A stretch of DNA of 64,000 nucleotides from Hyphomicrobiaceae bacterium (GCA_021730785.1 JAKFWF010000025.1:1-64000), one strand, 5' to 3'. Positions 52,929 to 61,678 are shown, counted from the stretch's first letter. Notes: generated by a model not told the origin, from the sequence alone. Numbers and translations are program-made.

Positions 52929-53828
52929 ATGGGCCGAGACAATTGGACCACCCAAATTGCAGCTGCATTGGCCAGGACGTTGGCAGCCCTCCTGCTGGCC
53001 GCCACCGCCACACCTCCCGCGTCGGCGCAGACCACGCCGGTCCAGATCGATGTCGCGTCGGTCATTCTGGTGGAGCCAGCGGTCGAGGCGTTGCTGCCGA
53101 TCCAGATCGCCGGTAATGCCGAAACCCTGAAGCAGGCCTTCGTGCGGATCCGCGGCCTGCCGCAGAATGCCGTGCTCAGCGATGGGCATGCGATCAAGCC
53201 CGGCAATTGGGCGATCCCGCTCGCAACCCTTCCCAGCCTGAAAATAGAGGTGCCCGTCGGCACGGAAGGGAAATTCCAGGTGCGCGTCGCGGTGCTGCTG
53301 GTGACAGGAGAGATGGTGCGCGAGGTCGAGACGACACTGGTTGTCGTGCCCGCTGCCGCCGTCGTGCCGGGCGCAAGGACAGCATCAACCACGACGACGA
53401 CAGTCGCGAGTGCCGCCACGCTGCCGACTGTGCCTCAGCCCAATCCACCATCGGCACTGGCCCCGCCGCCGCTGCGGCTGACCCCGGAGCGCCCCCCCCC
53501 GCCGCCGGCCGCCGCGGTGCCTGAGCAGCCCGTGTTGCAGAGCGAGGACCGGGACCGCGCCGTCAAGTTCATGCAGCGCGGCGACGAAGGCCTGTCGGCT
53601 GGCAATGTCACGATCGCACGGTTGTTTTATCAGCGCGCAGCAGATATCGGCTGGGCACCGGGCGCCCTGGCGCTGGCCGGCACCTACGACCCCTTCCAGC
53701 TGGCGCAACTCAAGGTGCTGGGCGGCATCAGCGCGGACCGGGCGCTTGCCCAGAAGTGGTATGAGAGGGCACGCGAGTTGGGCGCACCACAGGCGGCTCA
53801 GCGCCTACGCCAGCTCGGCGTTCAGTAA
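52929..53828 (+). CDS. Secreted protein with Pro-rich linker and Sel1-like C-terminus
   Basis: 299 aa from the ATG at 52929, with AAGGAGGAG just upstream. Signal peptide (about residues 1-34, ending PASAQ). An N-terminal domain (35-145) is of beta character (VDVASVILVEPAVEALLPIQIAG...). A Thr/Pro-rich linker holds six consecutive Pro, then a C-terminal helical domain of Sel1/TPR style (GNVTIARLFYQRAADIGWAPGALALAGTYDP, QKWYERARELGAPQAAQRLRQL). The linker DNA has nine consecutive C at 53492-53500. Pairing with the TAXI protein suggests a shared periplasmic complex. Function unknown. Confidence 0.75.
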   Translation: MGRDNWTTQIAAALARTLAALLLAATATPPASAQTTPVQIDVASVILVEPAVEALLPIQIAGNAETLKQAFVRIRGLPQNAVLSDGHAIKPGNWAIPLATLPSLKIEVPVGTEGKFQVRVAVLLVTGEMVREVETTLVVVPAAAVVPGARTASTTTTTVASAATLPTVPQPNPPSALAPPPLRLTPERPPPPPAAAVPEQPVLQSEDRDRAVKFMQRGDEGLSAGNVTIARLFYQRAADIGWAPGALALAGTYDPFQLAQLKVLGGISADRALAQKWYERARELGAPQAAQRLRQLGVQ

Positions 53829-53895
53829 GCCAATACCCCTCCGCCGCTCTTTCATCAGGCGCCCCCCGTGCAAGCACCTCGGGGAAGCGCTGCGC

Positions 53896-55320
53896 CTACG
53901 CGGTATTGCGGCGCTCGCGCAGGAACTGAAAGAATTCGACGCCTTCGCGCAGGCGGCGCTTCATCATGTCGGGGCTGGTCACCATCTCGCCGACGATCGA
54001 GGCGATCTTGTTCGAGCGGAAATAGAACCGCTTGTAGAAGCTCTCGACCGAGTGGAAGATCTCCGAGTGCGACAGGTGCGGATAGTGTAAGGGCGCGACC
54101 TGCACGCCGTTCTCATCGACCAATTCGGCGTTGGCTTCGTCGAGCCAGCCTTCCTTCACCGCCTGCTTGAACAGGAATGTGCCGGGATAAGGTGCGGCCA
54201 GCGACACCTGGATGGTGTGCGGATTGATCTCGGTCGCAAACCGCACGGTTTCCTCGATCGTTTCCTTGCTCTCGCCCGGCAATCCAAGAATGAACGTGCC
54301 GTGGATCTTGATGCCCAACTCGTGGCAGTCCTTGGTGAAGCGACGGGCCACATCGACCAGCATGCCCTTCTTGATGTTGTGCAAAATCTGCTGGTTGCCC
54401 GACTCGTAGCCGACCAGCAGCAGGCGCAGGCCGTTGTTGGCCAGTACTTTGAGCGTCTCGCGCGGCACGTTGGCCTTCGCATTGCACGACCAGGTGATGC
54501 CAAGCTTGCCCAGTTCCTTGGCGATCGCCTCGGCGCGCGGCAGGTCGTCGGTGAAGGTGTCGTCGTCGAAGAAGAATTCCTTGACCTGCGGGAACGCCTT
54601 CTGCGCCCAGCGGATTTCGTCGATCACGTGGCCGACGCTGCGCGTACGGTAGCGATGGCCGCCCACCGTCTGCGGCCACAGGCAGAACGTGCAGCGCGAT
54701 TTGCAGCCACGGCCGGTGTAGAGCGACAGGTAAGGGTGCTTCAGGTAGCCGATGAAGTACTTTTCGAGGACGAGATCGCGCTTGTAGACCGGCGTCACGA
54801 ACGGCAGCTTATCCATGTCCTCGAGCACGGCGCGGTCATCGTTGCGCACGATCACGCCCTGGGCGTTGCGGTAGCTCAGCCCCTTGATGCCGCTCCAGGC
54901 ATTACCGTCGGCCACTTCCTTGATCGTGAAGTCGAACTCGTTACGGGCGACGAAATCGACAATCGGTGCCGACTGCAGGCTCTTGTCTGATTCGACCGCG
55001 ACCTTGGCGCCGATGAAGCCGGCCTTCAGGTTCGGATTGGCGGCCTTGAGCGCTTCCACCGTCTTGACGTCGGAGGCAAACGACGGAGTCGAGGTGTGCA
55101 GCACAACGAGATCGAAGTTCTTGGCCTGGGCCACCACCTCGGCGAGCTTCGTTGCGTGCGGCGGCGCGTCGATCAGCTTGCTGTTTTCGACGAGGGCTGC
55201 CGGCTGGGCGAGCCAGGTCGGGAACCAGAACGAGCGGATCTCGCGGCGCGCCTGATAGCGCGAACCGGCGCCACCATCGAAGCCATCGAACGAGGGGGCC
55301 TGCAGGAACAAGGTGCGCAT
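53896..55320 (-). CDS. hpnJ: Hopanoid biosynthesis radical SAM protein HpnJ
   Basis: 474 aa from the ATG at 55320. N-terminal cobalamin-binding-like domain (MRTLFLQAPSFDGFDGG, DLVVLHTSTPSF), then radical SAM CX3CX2C in GRGCKSRCTFCLWPQ. Further conserved parts are FFFDDDTFTDD, TWSCNAKANV, LLVGYESGNQQIL and GTFILGLPGE. The full-length match is to HpnJ, implicated in the cyclitol ether head group of bacteriohopanetetrol. It lies 11 nt downstream of hpnI. No squalene-hopene cyclase or HpnH is in the window. Confidence 0.92.
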   Translation of the reverse strand: MRTLFLQAPSFDGFDGGAGSRYQARREIRSFWFPTWLAQPAALVENSKLIDAPPHATKLAEVVAQAKNFDLVVLHTSTPSFASDVKTVEALKAANPNLKAGFIGAKVAVESDKSLQSAPIVDFVARNEFDFTIKEVADGNAWSGIKGLSYRNAQGVIVRNDDRAVLEDMDKLPFVTPVYKRDLVLEKYFIGYLKHPYLSLYTGRGCKSRCTFCLWPQTVGGHRYRTRSVGHVIDEIRWAQKAFPQVKEFFFDDDTFTDDLPRAEAIAKELGKLGITWSCNAKANVPRETLKVLANNGLRLLLVGYESGNQQILHNIKKGMLVDVARRFTKDCHELGIKIHGTFILGLPGESKETIEETVRFATEINPHTIQVSLAAPYPGTFLFKQAVKEGWLDEANAELVDENGVQVAPLHYPHLSHSEIFHSVESFYKRFYFRSNKIASIVGEMVTSPDMMKRRLREGVEFFQFLRERRNTA

Positions 55321-55331
55321 GGGGTGGCGTC

Positions 55332-56486
55332 TCACATGTGTTTCATGGAACCGTCGGCATTGATCTCGTAGCGGCGTCCGCGCCAACTCACTTTGCCGGA
55401 TACGAAACTGACGACAAACACGACAAAACTCAGCAGGTCGCGAACGGGTACAAGCGCGATCGACGATCCGCTACCGCCCGGAATTCCAGCTACCTGTATC
55501 GACAGGAGCGTGCGGCAGGCAAGTGTCATGACCACGAAGATGCCAGCAGTGATGCTGAAACCACTCAGCACGAGGGCAGCGAGGGCAAACGGCAGGGGGT
55601 GGGTGACGATCGATCCGGCATAACCCCACGGATCGACCAACCGGATGGTACGGACCCAGCGCAGTTCGTGGGCGAACAGCTCGGCAAACGACGTTTCCGC
55701 AAAGGTATGCCCGACCACGAACGGGGCGATGGCGACCTCGAGGCCCAGCCCCCGCACCGCTTCGCCCATGGCATAATCGTCGGCCAGGGTATCGGCGAAG
55801 GCGTCGAACCCGCCGATCCGCTGCAGGGTTTCGGCCCGCAGGGCGATCGTCGATCCGAAGCAGGGCTTGGCGAGCCCGAGTGCGGTTCCGACCAGGACGC
55901 CGGGCAAAAAATGCAGATCGACCGCGGCCGCAGCCAGTCGTGACCAGGCACCGCTCACCGCCCGTCCGCGGTAGAGGCAGGTCACCAGACCAACGCCCGG
56001 CTGCTGAAGGGCGGCGACGACGCGCCCGACGTAGTGCGCATCGACGCGAATGTCGCTGTCGCTTAGAATGATGATGCCGTTCCGAACGAATGGCATAATA
56101 TTGATAATGTTGGATATTTTTGGGTTTTCACCATGTCGGGCGGCATTGCTGACGAGAGTGAGATCGACGTCAGGATGCTCAGTTTTCACCTGATTTACGA
56201 TTTCAACAGCCGAATCGGTTGAACTCTGCACGCCACAGACGATCTGCAAGGGCGCGTTGTAAACTTGTCGCGAGAACGAAGCGAGGTTTTCCACCAGCTC
56301 CGGCTCGGCGCCATAGAGCGGTTTGATCAAAGAAACAGGCTCCAGATCAGATACTTGAGCGCAATTTTGCCGAGCGAACCGAGCCGCGAGCGAACAGGCG
56401 TAGAGAGCGTAAGCGCAACCGAAAAGACTGATAAGTGTGCAACCAAGCCACAGACATTCCACCAGCCCGAGGTTAATGTCGCTCAT
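55332..56486 (-). CDS. hpnI: Hopanoid biosynthesis glycosyltransferase HpnI
   Basis: 384 aa from the ATG at 56486. N-terminal membrane helix, then a GT21 (ceramide glucosyltransferase-like) domain: VSLIKPLYGAEPELVENLASF, DSDIRVDAHYV, TLADDYAMGEAV, and HELRWVRTIR as the (Q/R)xxRW site. C-terminal membrane helices around 285-365. HpnI adds an amino-sugar to bacteriohopanetetrol. It is transcribed with hpnJ and diverges from mlaA. Confidence 0.92.
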   Translation of the reverse strand: MSDINLGLVECLWLGCTLISLFGCAYALYACSLAARFARQNCAQVSDLEPVSLIKPLYGAEPELVENLASFSRQVYNAPLQIVCGVQSSTDSAVEIVNQVKTEHPDVDLTLVSNAARHGENPKISNIINIMPFVRNGIIILSDSDIRVDAHYVGRVVAALQQPGVGLVTCLYRGRAVSGAWSRLAAAAVDLHFLPGVLVGTALGLAKPCFGSTIALRAETLQRIGGFDAFADTLADDYAMGEAVRGLGLEVAIAPFVVGHTFAETSFAELFAHELRWVRTIRLVDPWGYAGSIVTHPLPFALAALVLSGFSITAGIFVVMTLACRTLLSIQVAGIPGGSGSSIALVPVRDLLSFVVFVVSFVSGKVSWRGRRYEINADGSMKHM

Positions 56487-56580
56487 CAAATGCAGTCCTT
56501 CACAGTTCCGGGCTCGCAGTCTCGATTTTGACGTGAGGCGTAGACCACCCACTTTGTAATCGAGTCATAGAAAAGGGAAA

Positions 56581-57528
56581 GTGCCCGAAGTGACGGACCT
56601 GACGACACCAAAAACACTTTTGTCTGGCATGCTGCTCGTCGCGCTGGCGGGTCTGCTGTCCGCCTGCGCCAGCGGAGGCGCCTCTGGACCGCAGGTTGCC
56701 TCACTCGGCGCTCCGCCGGTTTCAGCCGCAACCTCGTCGGTCGAGCGCAAGGAAATCCCTGATCCCAACGAGAAATCGAACCGCGAAGTGTTCGAGAACA
56801 ATCAGAAGTTCTACAAGTCCGTGGGCTATCCGGTGGCCAAGGCCTATACGGACACCGTGCCGGCGCCCGTGCGGCAACGCATCGATTCGTTCGCGAGCAA
56901 CATCTCCGAACCGCTGACCTTTGCCAACAACGTGCTGCAGTTGCGGCCTGAGGCGGCAGGCAAGACGCTGGCCAGGTTCGCGATCAATTCGACCATCGGC
57001 CTCGGCGGGCTGTTCGACGTGGCTGCCGGACAGAACCTCGATCGCCAGTCCGGCGATTTCGGCCAGACACTGTATGTGTGGGGCGCGCGCGAAACCCACT
57101 ACATGGTGCTGCCGATCATCGGCCCAACGAACTTCCGCGATGCCATCGGCAACGGTGTAGAACTGGCAGTCCAAATCCCGGTCGGCTCGCTCTTGCCGCA
57201 GAAAATCACATCGGTCTTCGGCAGCGCCAACAGCATTGGTGGCCCACTCTCGAGCCTCGGCCGGATCGAGGAAATGAAGGCCTTGGAAGAAAGCTCGATC
57301 GACTTCTATGCCGCACTGCGCAGTATCATCGACCAGAAGCGCCAGGCTGAGCTCAACGAGGCCTTGAACACCAGCTTGCTCACGGCCAATCAACGGGCAG
57401 CGCAGAGCACAGCGCCCGGCGCCAGCACGGTGCGCAAGACAGCGACGGCAACTGTCCGCCGCTCCACCGGCCTGATCACCACGTCCGATGACATCCAGGA
57501 CGTATTCACCCGCGCCTCGAATCAGTAA
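56581..57528 (+). CDS. mlaA: MlaA/VacJ-family outer-membrane lipoprotein
   Basis: 315 aa from a GTG at 56581 (TTG 56620 is possible). Lipobox LSAC with Cys29. MlaA core: DPNEKSNREVFENNQKFY, PEAAGKTLARFAINSTIGLGGLFDVA, FGQTLYVWGARETHYMVLPIIGPTNFRDAIGNGVE. A ~70-residue C-terminal tail is low-complexity. MlaA sits in the outer membrane and removes phospholipids from the outer leaflet. The divergent neighbour is the hopanoid pair; in many alphaproteobacteria mla-like genes (hpnM, hpnN) also accompany hopanoid genes. Confidence 0.9.
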   Translation: MPEVTDLTTPKTLLSGMLLVALAGLLSACASGGASGPQVASLGAPPVSAATSSVERKEIPDPNEKSNREVFENNQKFYKSVGYPVAKAYTDTVPAPVRQRIDSFASNISEPLTFANNVLQLRPEAAGKTLARFAINSTIGLGGLFDVAAGQNLDRQSGDFGQTLYVWGARETHYMVLPIIGPTNFRDAIGNGVELAVQIPVGSLLPQKITSVFGSANSIGGPLSSLGRIEEMKALEESSIDFYAALRSIIDQKRQAELNEALNTSLLTANQRAAQSTAPGASTVRKTATATVRRSTGLITTSDDIQDVFTRASNQ

Positions 57529-57609
57529 GATTCTGTCACCCGCGTGCCGTGCCGATGAAGGCGGGAATCCTTTCAATCAACCGGCCCCAATGTCCAGTTC
57601 AGGATCGAG

Positions 57610-58443
57610 TTAGGGTTCTCGGACAGCTTCGTGGCGCAACCTTTCACGGTCCGCATGCAGCAGGAACGCCAGCATCGGCGCCTGAATAGCCTGGTACATG
57701 TCGCTGCCGGTCGACGTCGCACAGCCGATGGCGCGGGCCCGCTCGATCAGCGGCGGCACGGCCGGCGACGTGATGACGCAACCAACGAACATTCGCGGCG
57801 ATAAGCGGTCGAGGTCGAACGGGGAGGCGTCGCCCGCCTTCATACCGGCGGGCGTGGCATTTGCGATGAAATCAAATCCGGACGGATCGGCGCTGCCGAC
57901 GACGACACATCCCTTGCCCAGGCCTGCGAGCCGTCCGATCAGCCCGTCGCGCCGCGCAGCATCGTCATCGTGGATTGCAAGTTCGGTGACGCCCGCTTCG
58001 ATCAGCGCCAGCGCGATCGCCGAGCCAGCACCACCAGCACCCGCCAGCAGCGCGCGTTTGCCGTGCAACGTGAACCCCTGCGCCCGCACCGCATCGACAA
58101 AGCCAATGCCATCCAGCATGTCGCCGTGCCAGCCGCCATCAGCTCGCCGCCGCAGCAGGTTGGCGGCTCTCAGGAAGCTACTGCGCGCGGTTGCACTCGT
58201 GCAGTGCTGGAAGCAGGCGAACTTGTGTGGCACGGTGGCGATGATGCCGTCCAGATTGCGCAGCCGGTCGGCGACGATGAGGAAGGCCGCGAGATCGGCC
58301 GGTGCGACGTGCACCGGCACCACGATGCCATCATGTCCAAGGGCAGCGAACTCGCGCGTCAGTCCGCCTGGCGCTTTGACCTGGGCGATGGGGTCGCCGA
58401 CGATGACAAACAGCCGGGTGGCTCCGGTCAGTGCAAGGGTCAT
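57610..58443 (-). CDS. Shikimate dehydrogenase-like (AroE-family) protein, second copy
   Basis: 277 aa, the same length as the copy at 50544. Catalytic Lys in IIATVPHK and Asp in MLDGIGF are kept, and NADP motif ALLAGAGGAGSAIALAL is clear. The serine motif is again replaced, here by QVKAP. FIANATPAGMKAGD matches the NAT[P/L]xG loop. It lies alone between mlaA (convergent) and tRNA-Arg. It is a divergent AroE relative, probably not the biosynthetic AroE. Confidence 0.87.
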   Translation of the reverse strand: MTLALTGATRLFVIVGDPIAQVKAPGGLTREFAALGHDGIVVPVHVAPADLAAFLIVADRLRNLDGIIATVPHKFACFQHCTSATARSSFLRAANLLRRRADGGWHGDMLDGIGFVDAVRAQGFTLHGKRALLAGAGGAGSAIALALIEAGVTELAIHDDDAARRDGLIGRLAGLGKGCVVVGSADPSGFDFIANATPAGMKAGDASPFDLDRLSPRMFVGCVITSPAVPPLIERARAIGCATSTGSDMYQAIQAPMLAFLLHADRERLRHEAVREP

Positions 58444-58634
58444 TCAGCCGATCTCCAATTGCAAGCCGACCTGGCGCCGGCACTCCAACAGGTCGTGGCT
58501 GGCGGGGCAAGGTGGCGCTACAGGCGGCGCCCCTTGAAGTTAAAGCCGCACAAGAGGAAGCACTGGGCTGACCCGGATCGGCTGCGCACTCACGAGCACT
58601 GGCCAACGCAGTTCGTCGAAAAGCCCGTGAGTGG

Positions 58635-58711
58635 TGGCGATCCCGGAGGGTCTCGAACCCCCGACCTAGAGTTTAGGAAACTCTCGCTCTATCCGGCTGA
58701 GCTACGGGACC
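58635..58711 (-). tRNA. tRNA-Arg (anticodon CCT)
   Basis: 77 nt with CCA encoded at 58635-58637. Acceptor GGTCCCG/CGGGATC with one G:U pair, anticodon stem AGAGT/ACTCT with loop TTCCTAA (anticodon CCT, reading AGG), and T arm GGGGG-TTCGAGA-CCCTC. Discriminator G73. tRNA-Arg(CCT) genes are frequent integration sites, but no integrase or direct repeat is seen here. Confidence 0.97.
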
Positions 58712-58799
58712 TGCGGAGCGCAATCAAGCCTGCATATCATATCCGCCGGACCGTGACCACACGCTGACCACCCAGGTTCGCCGGCGCTGGCGAGCAGCG

Positions 58800-59903
58800 A
58801 TGGTCGGACCCATGATCGAGGGATGCGCCAAGGCTTGGCACCGTGTGCGGCGGCGTGCGTCGAGGACGTTGGCTGGCCTCACGATGGGTGTCGTGCTGGC
58901 TGCTGGCACCGGTCCGGTGCGCGCGCAAGCTCGGCCCGTTGTACCGGCGGTCGAGCGGACGGCGTGCGCGCTGGAGCCCGGCCCGACGCGGGCGGTGGCC
59001 AACATCATCGACGCCGAGACCATCCGCCTCGACGACGGCAGCGAAGTGCGCTTGATCGGCGCGCTCGCACCCCGGCCGCCCGATGCCAGCCTCGACGTAT
59101 CCTTCTGGCCGCCCGAGCGGGACGCCAGGGCCGAGTTGGAACGCCTGCTGATCGGCCGCACGGTGACGCTCGCCTTCGCCGGCCGGCGGGCCGATCGCTA
59201 TGGCCGTACGCTCGCCCACGTATTCCTCGAGCCCGCGGCCGACGATCGCGCCAGCGATCCAGCCGCCGAGCGGCTGTGGGTGCAGGGCCACATGCTGTCC
59301 CAGGGGCATGCGCGTGCCTACATCCTCAAGGACAACACCGGTTGCCTGCGCGAACTGGTGGCCCACGAGGCGTTGGCGCGGGCGAGTGGCCTCGGTCTGT
59401 GGTCGAACGCTGCCTACGCGCCGCGCGATGCGTCCCGCACGTTCGACCTGACGCGCCTGCGCAGCACGTTCCAGATCGTCGAAGGCGAGGTGACCGGCGC
59501 GATCGTCGGCCGCACGATCCTGATCCTGAAATTCGGACCCGAGGGCGTGGTTGCGCTTGATGCCGCCGCTGCACTGGCGGACGGGGATGCAGCAAAGCCT
59601 GTTGCGCGCGGCTTTTCGATCGCGCTCAAGCCGGCAATCGTGCGTGCCTGGGCGGCCCGCGGCCTGACATTGAGCACGCTGACCGGGCAGCGCCTGCGCA
59701 TCCGCGGCTGGATCGAGCGGCGCGGCGGGCCGTCGATCGACATTCTCGATGCGCATCAACTTGAAATTCTCGACGGAGTACCGCTTGCGGTCGCATCCGC
59801 CGTTCGCGGTGACGACCCGCCGGCACAGCCGTCGCCGCGCCGCCGCTCCCGCAAGGTCAGCCGCGAGGCCGCGGTGGTGCAGCCGGAGGCCGTGGCGCAG
59901 TGA
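58800..59903 (+). CDS. Secreted SNase-like (thermonuclease-fold) protein
   Basis: 367 aa. N-terminal signal or anchor (about residues 22-43, ending VRAQA). An OB-fold staphylococcal nuclease-like domain follows: NIIDAETIRLDDGSEVRLIGALAPRPPD, LLIGRTVTLAFAGRRADRYGRTLAHVF, and MLSQGHARAYIL. The catalytic Arg/Glu arrangement is only partly visible (RADRYGR keeps the Arg). A second domain (about 215-325) has OB-like character (LRIRGWIERRGGPSIDILDAHQLEIL). The C-terminus is basic. Convergent with the CarD gene. Confidence 0.85.
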   Translation: MVGPMIEGCAKAWHRVRRRASRTLAGLTMGVVLAAGTGPVRAQARPVVPAVERTACALEPGPTRAVANIIDAETIRLDDGSEVRLIGALAPRPPDASLDVSFWPPERDARAELERLLIGRTVTLAFAGRRADRYGRTLAHVFLEPAADDRASDPAAERLWVQGHMLSQGHARAYILKDNTGCLRELVAHEALARASGLGLWSNAAYAPRDASRTFDLTRLRSTFQIVEGEVTGAIVGRTILILKFGPEGVVALDAAAALADGDAAKPVARGFSIALKPAIVRAWAARGLTLSTLTGQRLRIRGWIERRGGPSIDILDAHQLEILDGVPLAVASAVRGDDPPAQPSPRRRSRKVSREAAVVQPEAVAQ

Positions 59904-59934
59904 CCGTGCTGTGATCCCGACAGCAAAAGCAAAG

Positions 59935-59963
59935 CGCCCGGGGCCTGTTGGGCACCGGGCGCC
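59935..59963 (-). terminator. Rho-independent terminator for the CarD gene
   Basis: GCGCCCGG-N13-CCGGGCGC stem, followed on the minus strand by TTTGCTTTTGC. It lies 55 nt after the carD stop and 32 nt after the convergent SNase-like gene, so it could serve both. Confidence 0.7.
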
Positions 59964-60017
59964 TGGTTCATCTGCAAGGCTTAGGGTTAGGGGCCTGCGC
60001 GCAGCAGGCATGCCAGA

Positions 60018-61145
60018 TCAGGCGGCCTGCACTTCGTCGTCGCCTGCCTCGTCCGCTTCGGCGCTGGCTGCATCCTCTTCGGCGGCGCGGCGGCCTTTGG
60101 CACTCTTGGACAGAACGTCCGTGATGCGCTGAACCGCGCTGCGCTCATCGATCTTGTCGACGGCGGCGATCTCGCGAGCCATGCGGTCGAGGGCTGCCTC
60201 ATAGAGCTGCCGCTCGGAATACGACTGCTCCGGCTGGGTTTCAGACCGGTACAGATCGCGCACCACTTCGGCGATCGAGATCAGATCTCCCGAGTTGATC
60301 TTCGCTTCGTATTCCTGCGCCCGGCGGCTCCACATCGTGCGCTTGATACGGGCGCGGCCCTTCAGCGTCTCCATGGCACGCCGCACGATCGTCTCATCGG
60401 CGAGCTTGCGCATGCCGACGCTCTGCAGCTTGCCGGTCGGCACGCGCAGCGTCATCTTGTCCTTCTCGAAGTTGATCACGAACAGCTCGAGCGCCATGCC
60501 GGCGATCTCCTGCTCCTCGATGCCGACAATGCGGCCGACGCCGTGGGCCGGATAAACGATGAACTCGTTGGTCTTGAAGCCATGGCGTGTGCTGACCGGC
60601 TTTTTCGCAGCCGCCGTTGCAGCAATTTGCTGCTGACGCTGGGCTTCGAGTGCCTTGACCAACGGCTCCTTGGGTGCCAGCGGCGGGCTTGAAATGCGTT
60701 GCGCGGCCGGCTTGGCAACGGCGGCCGGCACATTCTTGGCGACTGGCAGCACTGCAGCCGGCACTGCCGGCTTGGCGAGCGGCGGCTTCACAGCTGCTGG
60801 CTTTGCAACAGCTGGCTTCGTCGCCGGTGGCTTGGCCGAGGCGGTCGGCTTGGACGTCGCCGCAGGTTTTTTGGCGGCTGGCAGCACGGTCGATTTTTTC
60901 GATGTTGCCTTGACGGACTTGACAGTTGCTTTCGTAGCCTTCAAAGCGGGTTTGGTCTTGACAGCCGCCGTCGCTGGCGCCGCCTTGGCCTTGGCGGACT
61001 TGATCGGCTTGGCTCCAGATTTCTGCACGGCCTTGGCGACGTTCGACACGACCTTTGCCGCCTTGCGACCGGTGTTGGGCGCGGGACGCGCGGCGGTCGG
61101 TTTTGCGGTGGCTTTCTTGGCAGCAATTTTTTTGATCTGGGGCAT
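60018..61145 (-). CDS. CarD/CdnL-family transcription regulator with long basic Ala/Lys/Pro-rich N-terminal tail
   Basis: 375 aa from the ATG at 61145; alphaproteobacterial CarD/CdnL proteins are usually about 160-170 aa. The CarD core occupies roughly residues 195-355 (FKTNEFIVYPAHGVGRIVGIEE, VPTGKLQSVGMRKL, RTMWSRRAQEYEAKINSGDL). It binds RNA polymerase beta and stabilises open promoter complexes. The first ~190 residues consist almost only of Ala, Lys, Pro, Val and Thr, in AAKP/TAKP-type units, like histone H1 tails. The C-terminus is acidic (EEDAASAEADEAGDDEVQ). fdxA lies upstream on the same strand, a common alphaproteobacterial neighbour. Confidence 0.92.
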   Translation of the reverse strand: MPQIKKIAAKKATAKPTAARPAPNTGRKAAKVVSNVAKAVQKSGAKPIKSAKAKAAPATAAVKTKPALKATKATVKSVKATSKKSTVLPAAKKPAATSKPTASAKPPATKPAVAKPAAVKPPLAKPAVPAAVLPVAKNVPAAVAKPAAQRISSPPLAPKEPLVKALEAQRQQQIAATAAAKKPVSTRHGFKTNEFIVYPAHGVGRIVGIEEQEIAGMALELFVINFEKDKMTLRVPTGKLQSVGMRKLADETIVRRAMETLKGRARIKRTMWSRRAQEYEAKINSGDLISIAEVVRDLYRSETQPEQSYSERQLYEAALDRMAREIAAVDKIDERSAVQRITDVLSKSAKGRRAAEEDAASAEADEAGDDEVQAA

Positions 61146-61678
61146 AGATCGTTGTCTCACTCTCTAGGGACACGCGAATGCTAGGGACCATGTCGCGGGT
61201 GCGATATGGCCGAACCGGTTGAACGACGCCCGGCCCAGCGGTAGTACCGCAAGAAGCTGATCCCCGTCGGCCATGGACAGGCACGGACAAGTTTCCCGCT
61301 GCAGCGCGGCCAAGCGATCTCCTCAGATCCCCCACCCGCCCGCAACGATGCGGTGACATTTGCCGAAGAGATGGTCCTCACAGGGCCGAGTTGCCCAAAA
61401 AATGGGCACAATCATCCTGGTTGCAGAACGTCAAAGACCTGCATCCTGGCTGATCTTCGAGTTCCTGTTTCGTCTCCACGCCTCACGACTGAGGCACAAG
61501 TAACACAAACTTCATGGAAAAAGAAGGGCCGGCAGCGATCCGATTGGGCTGTCATGCAAATTTCACGCACGATTTTGCGCTTGACGGCGCCGCTGAACGC
61601 GATTTTGCGGCACTGCCGGCCTTCACGCTGATTGCAGTTTTTTTGTCATGTGTTGCTGCAACTGATCAGACTTGACGA
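61146..61678. other. Intergenic region between fdxA and the CarD gene
   Basis: 533 nt, unusually long for this pair. It contains a small hairpin (TGCCCA-N5-TGGGCA at 61392-61408) and T/A-rich runs near 61520-61680. It must hold the CarD promoter. No gene has support. Confidence 0.45.

Noticed and set aside
58635-58711. tRNA-Arg(CCT) as an island integration site
   Set aside because: No integrase, direct repeat of the tRNA 3' end or composition change was seen on either side within the window.
61353-61631. A 92-codon plus-strand frame in the fdxA-CarD gap
   Set aside because: It has no ribosome-binding site, no family character and odd composition; the region is better read as noncoding.
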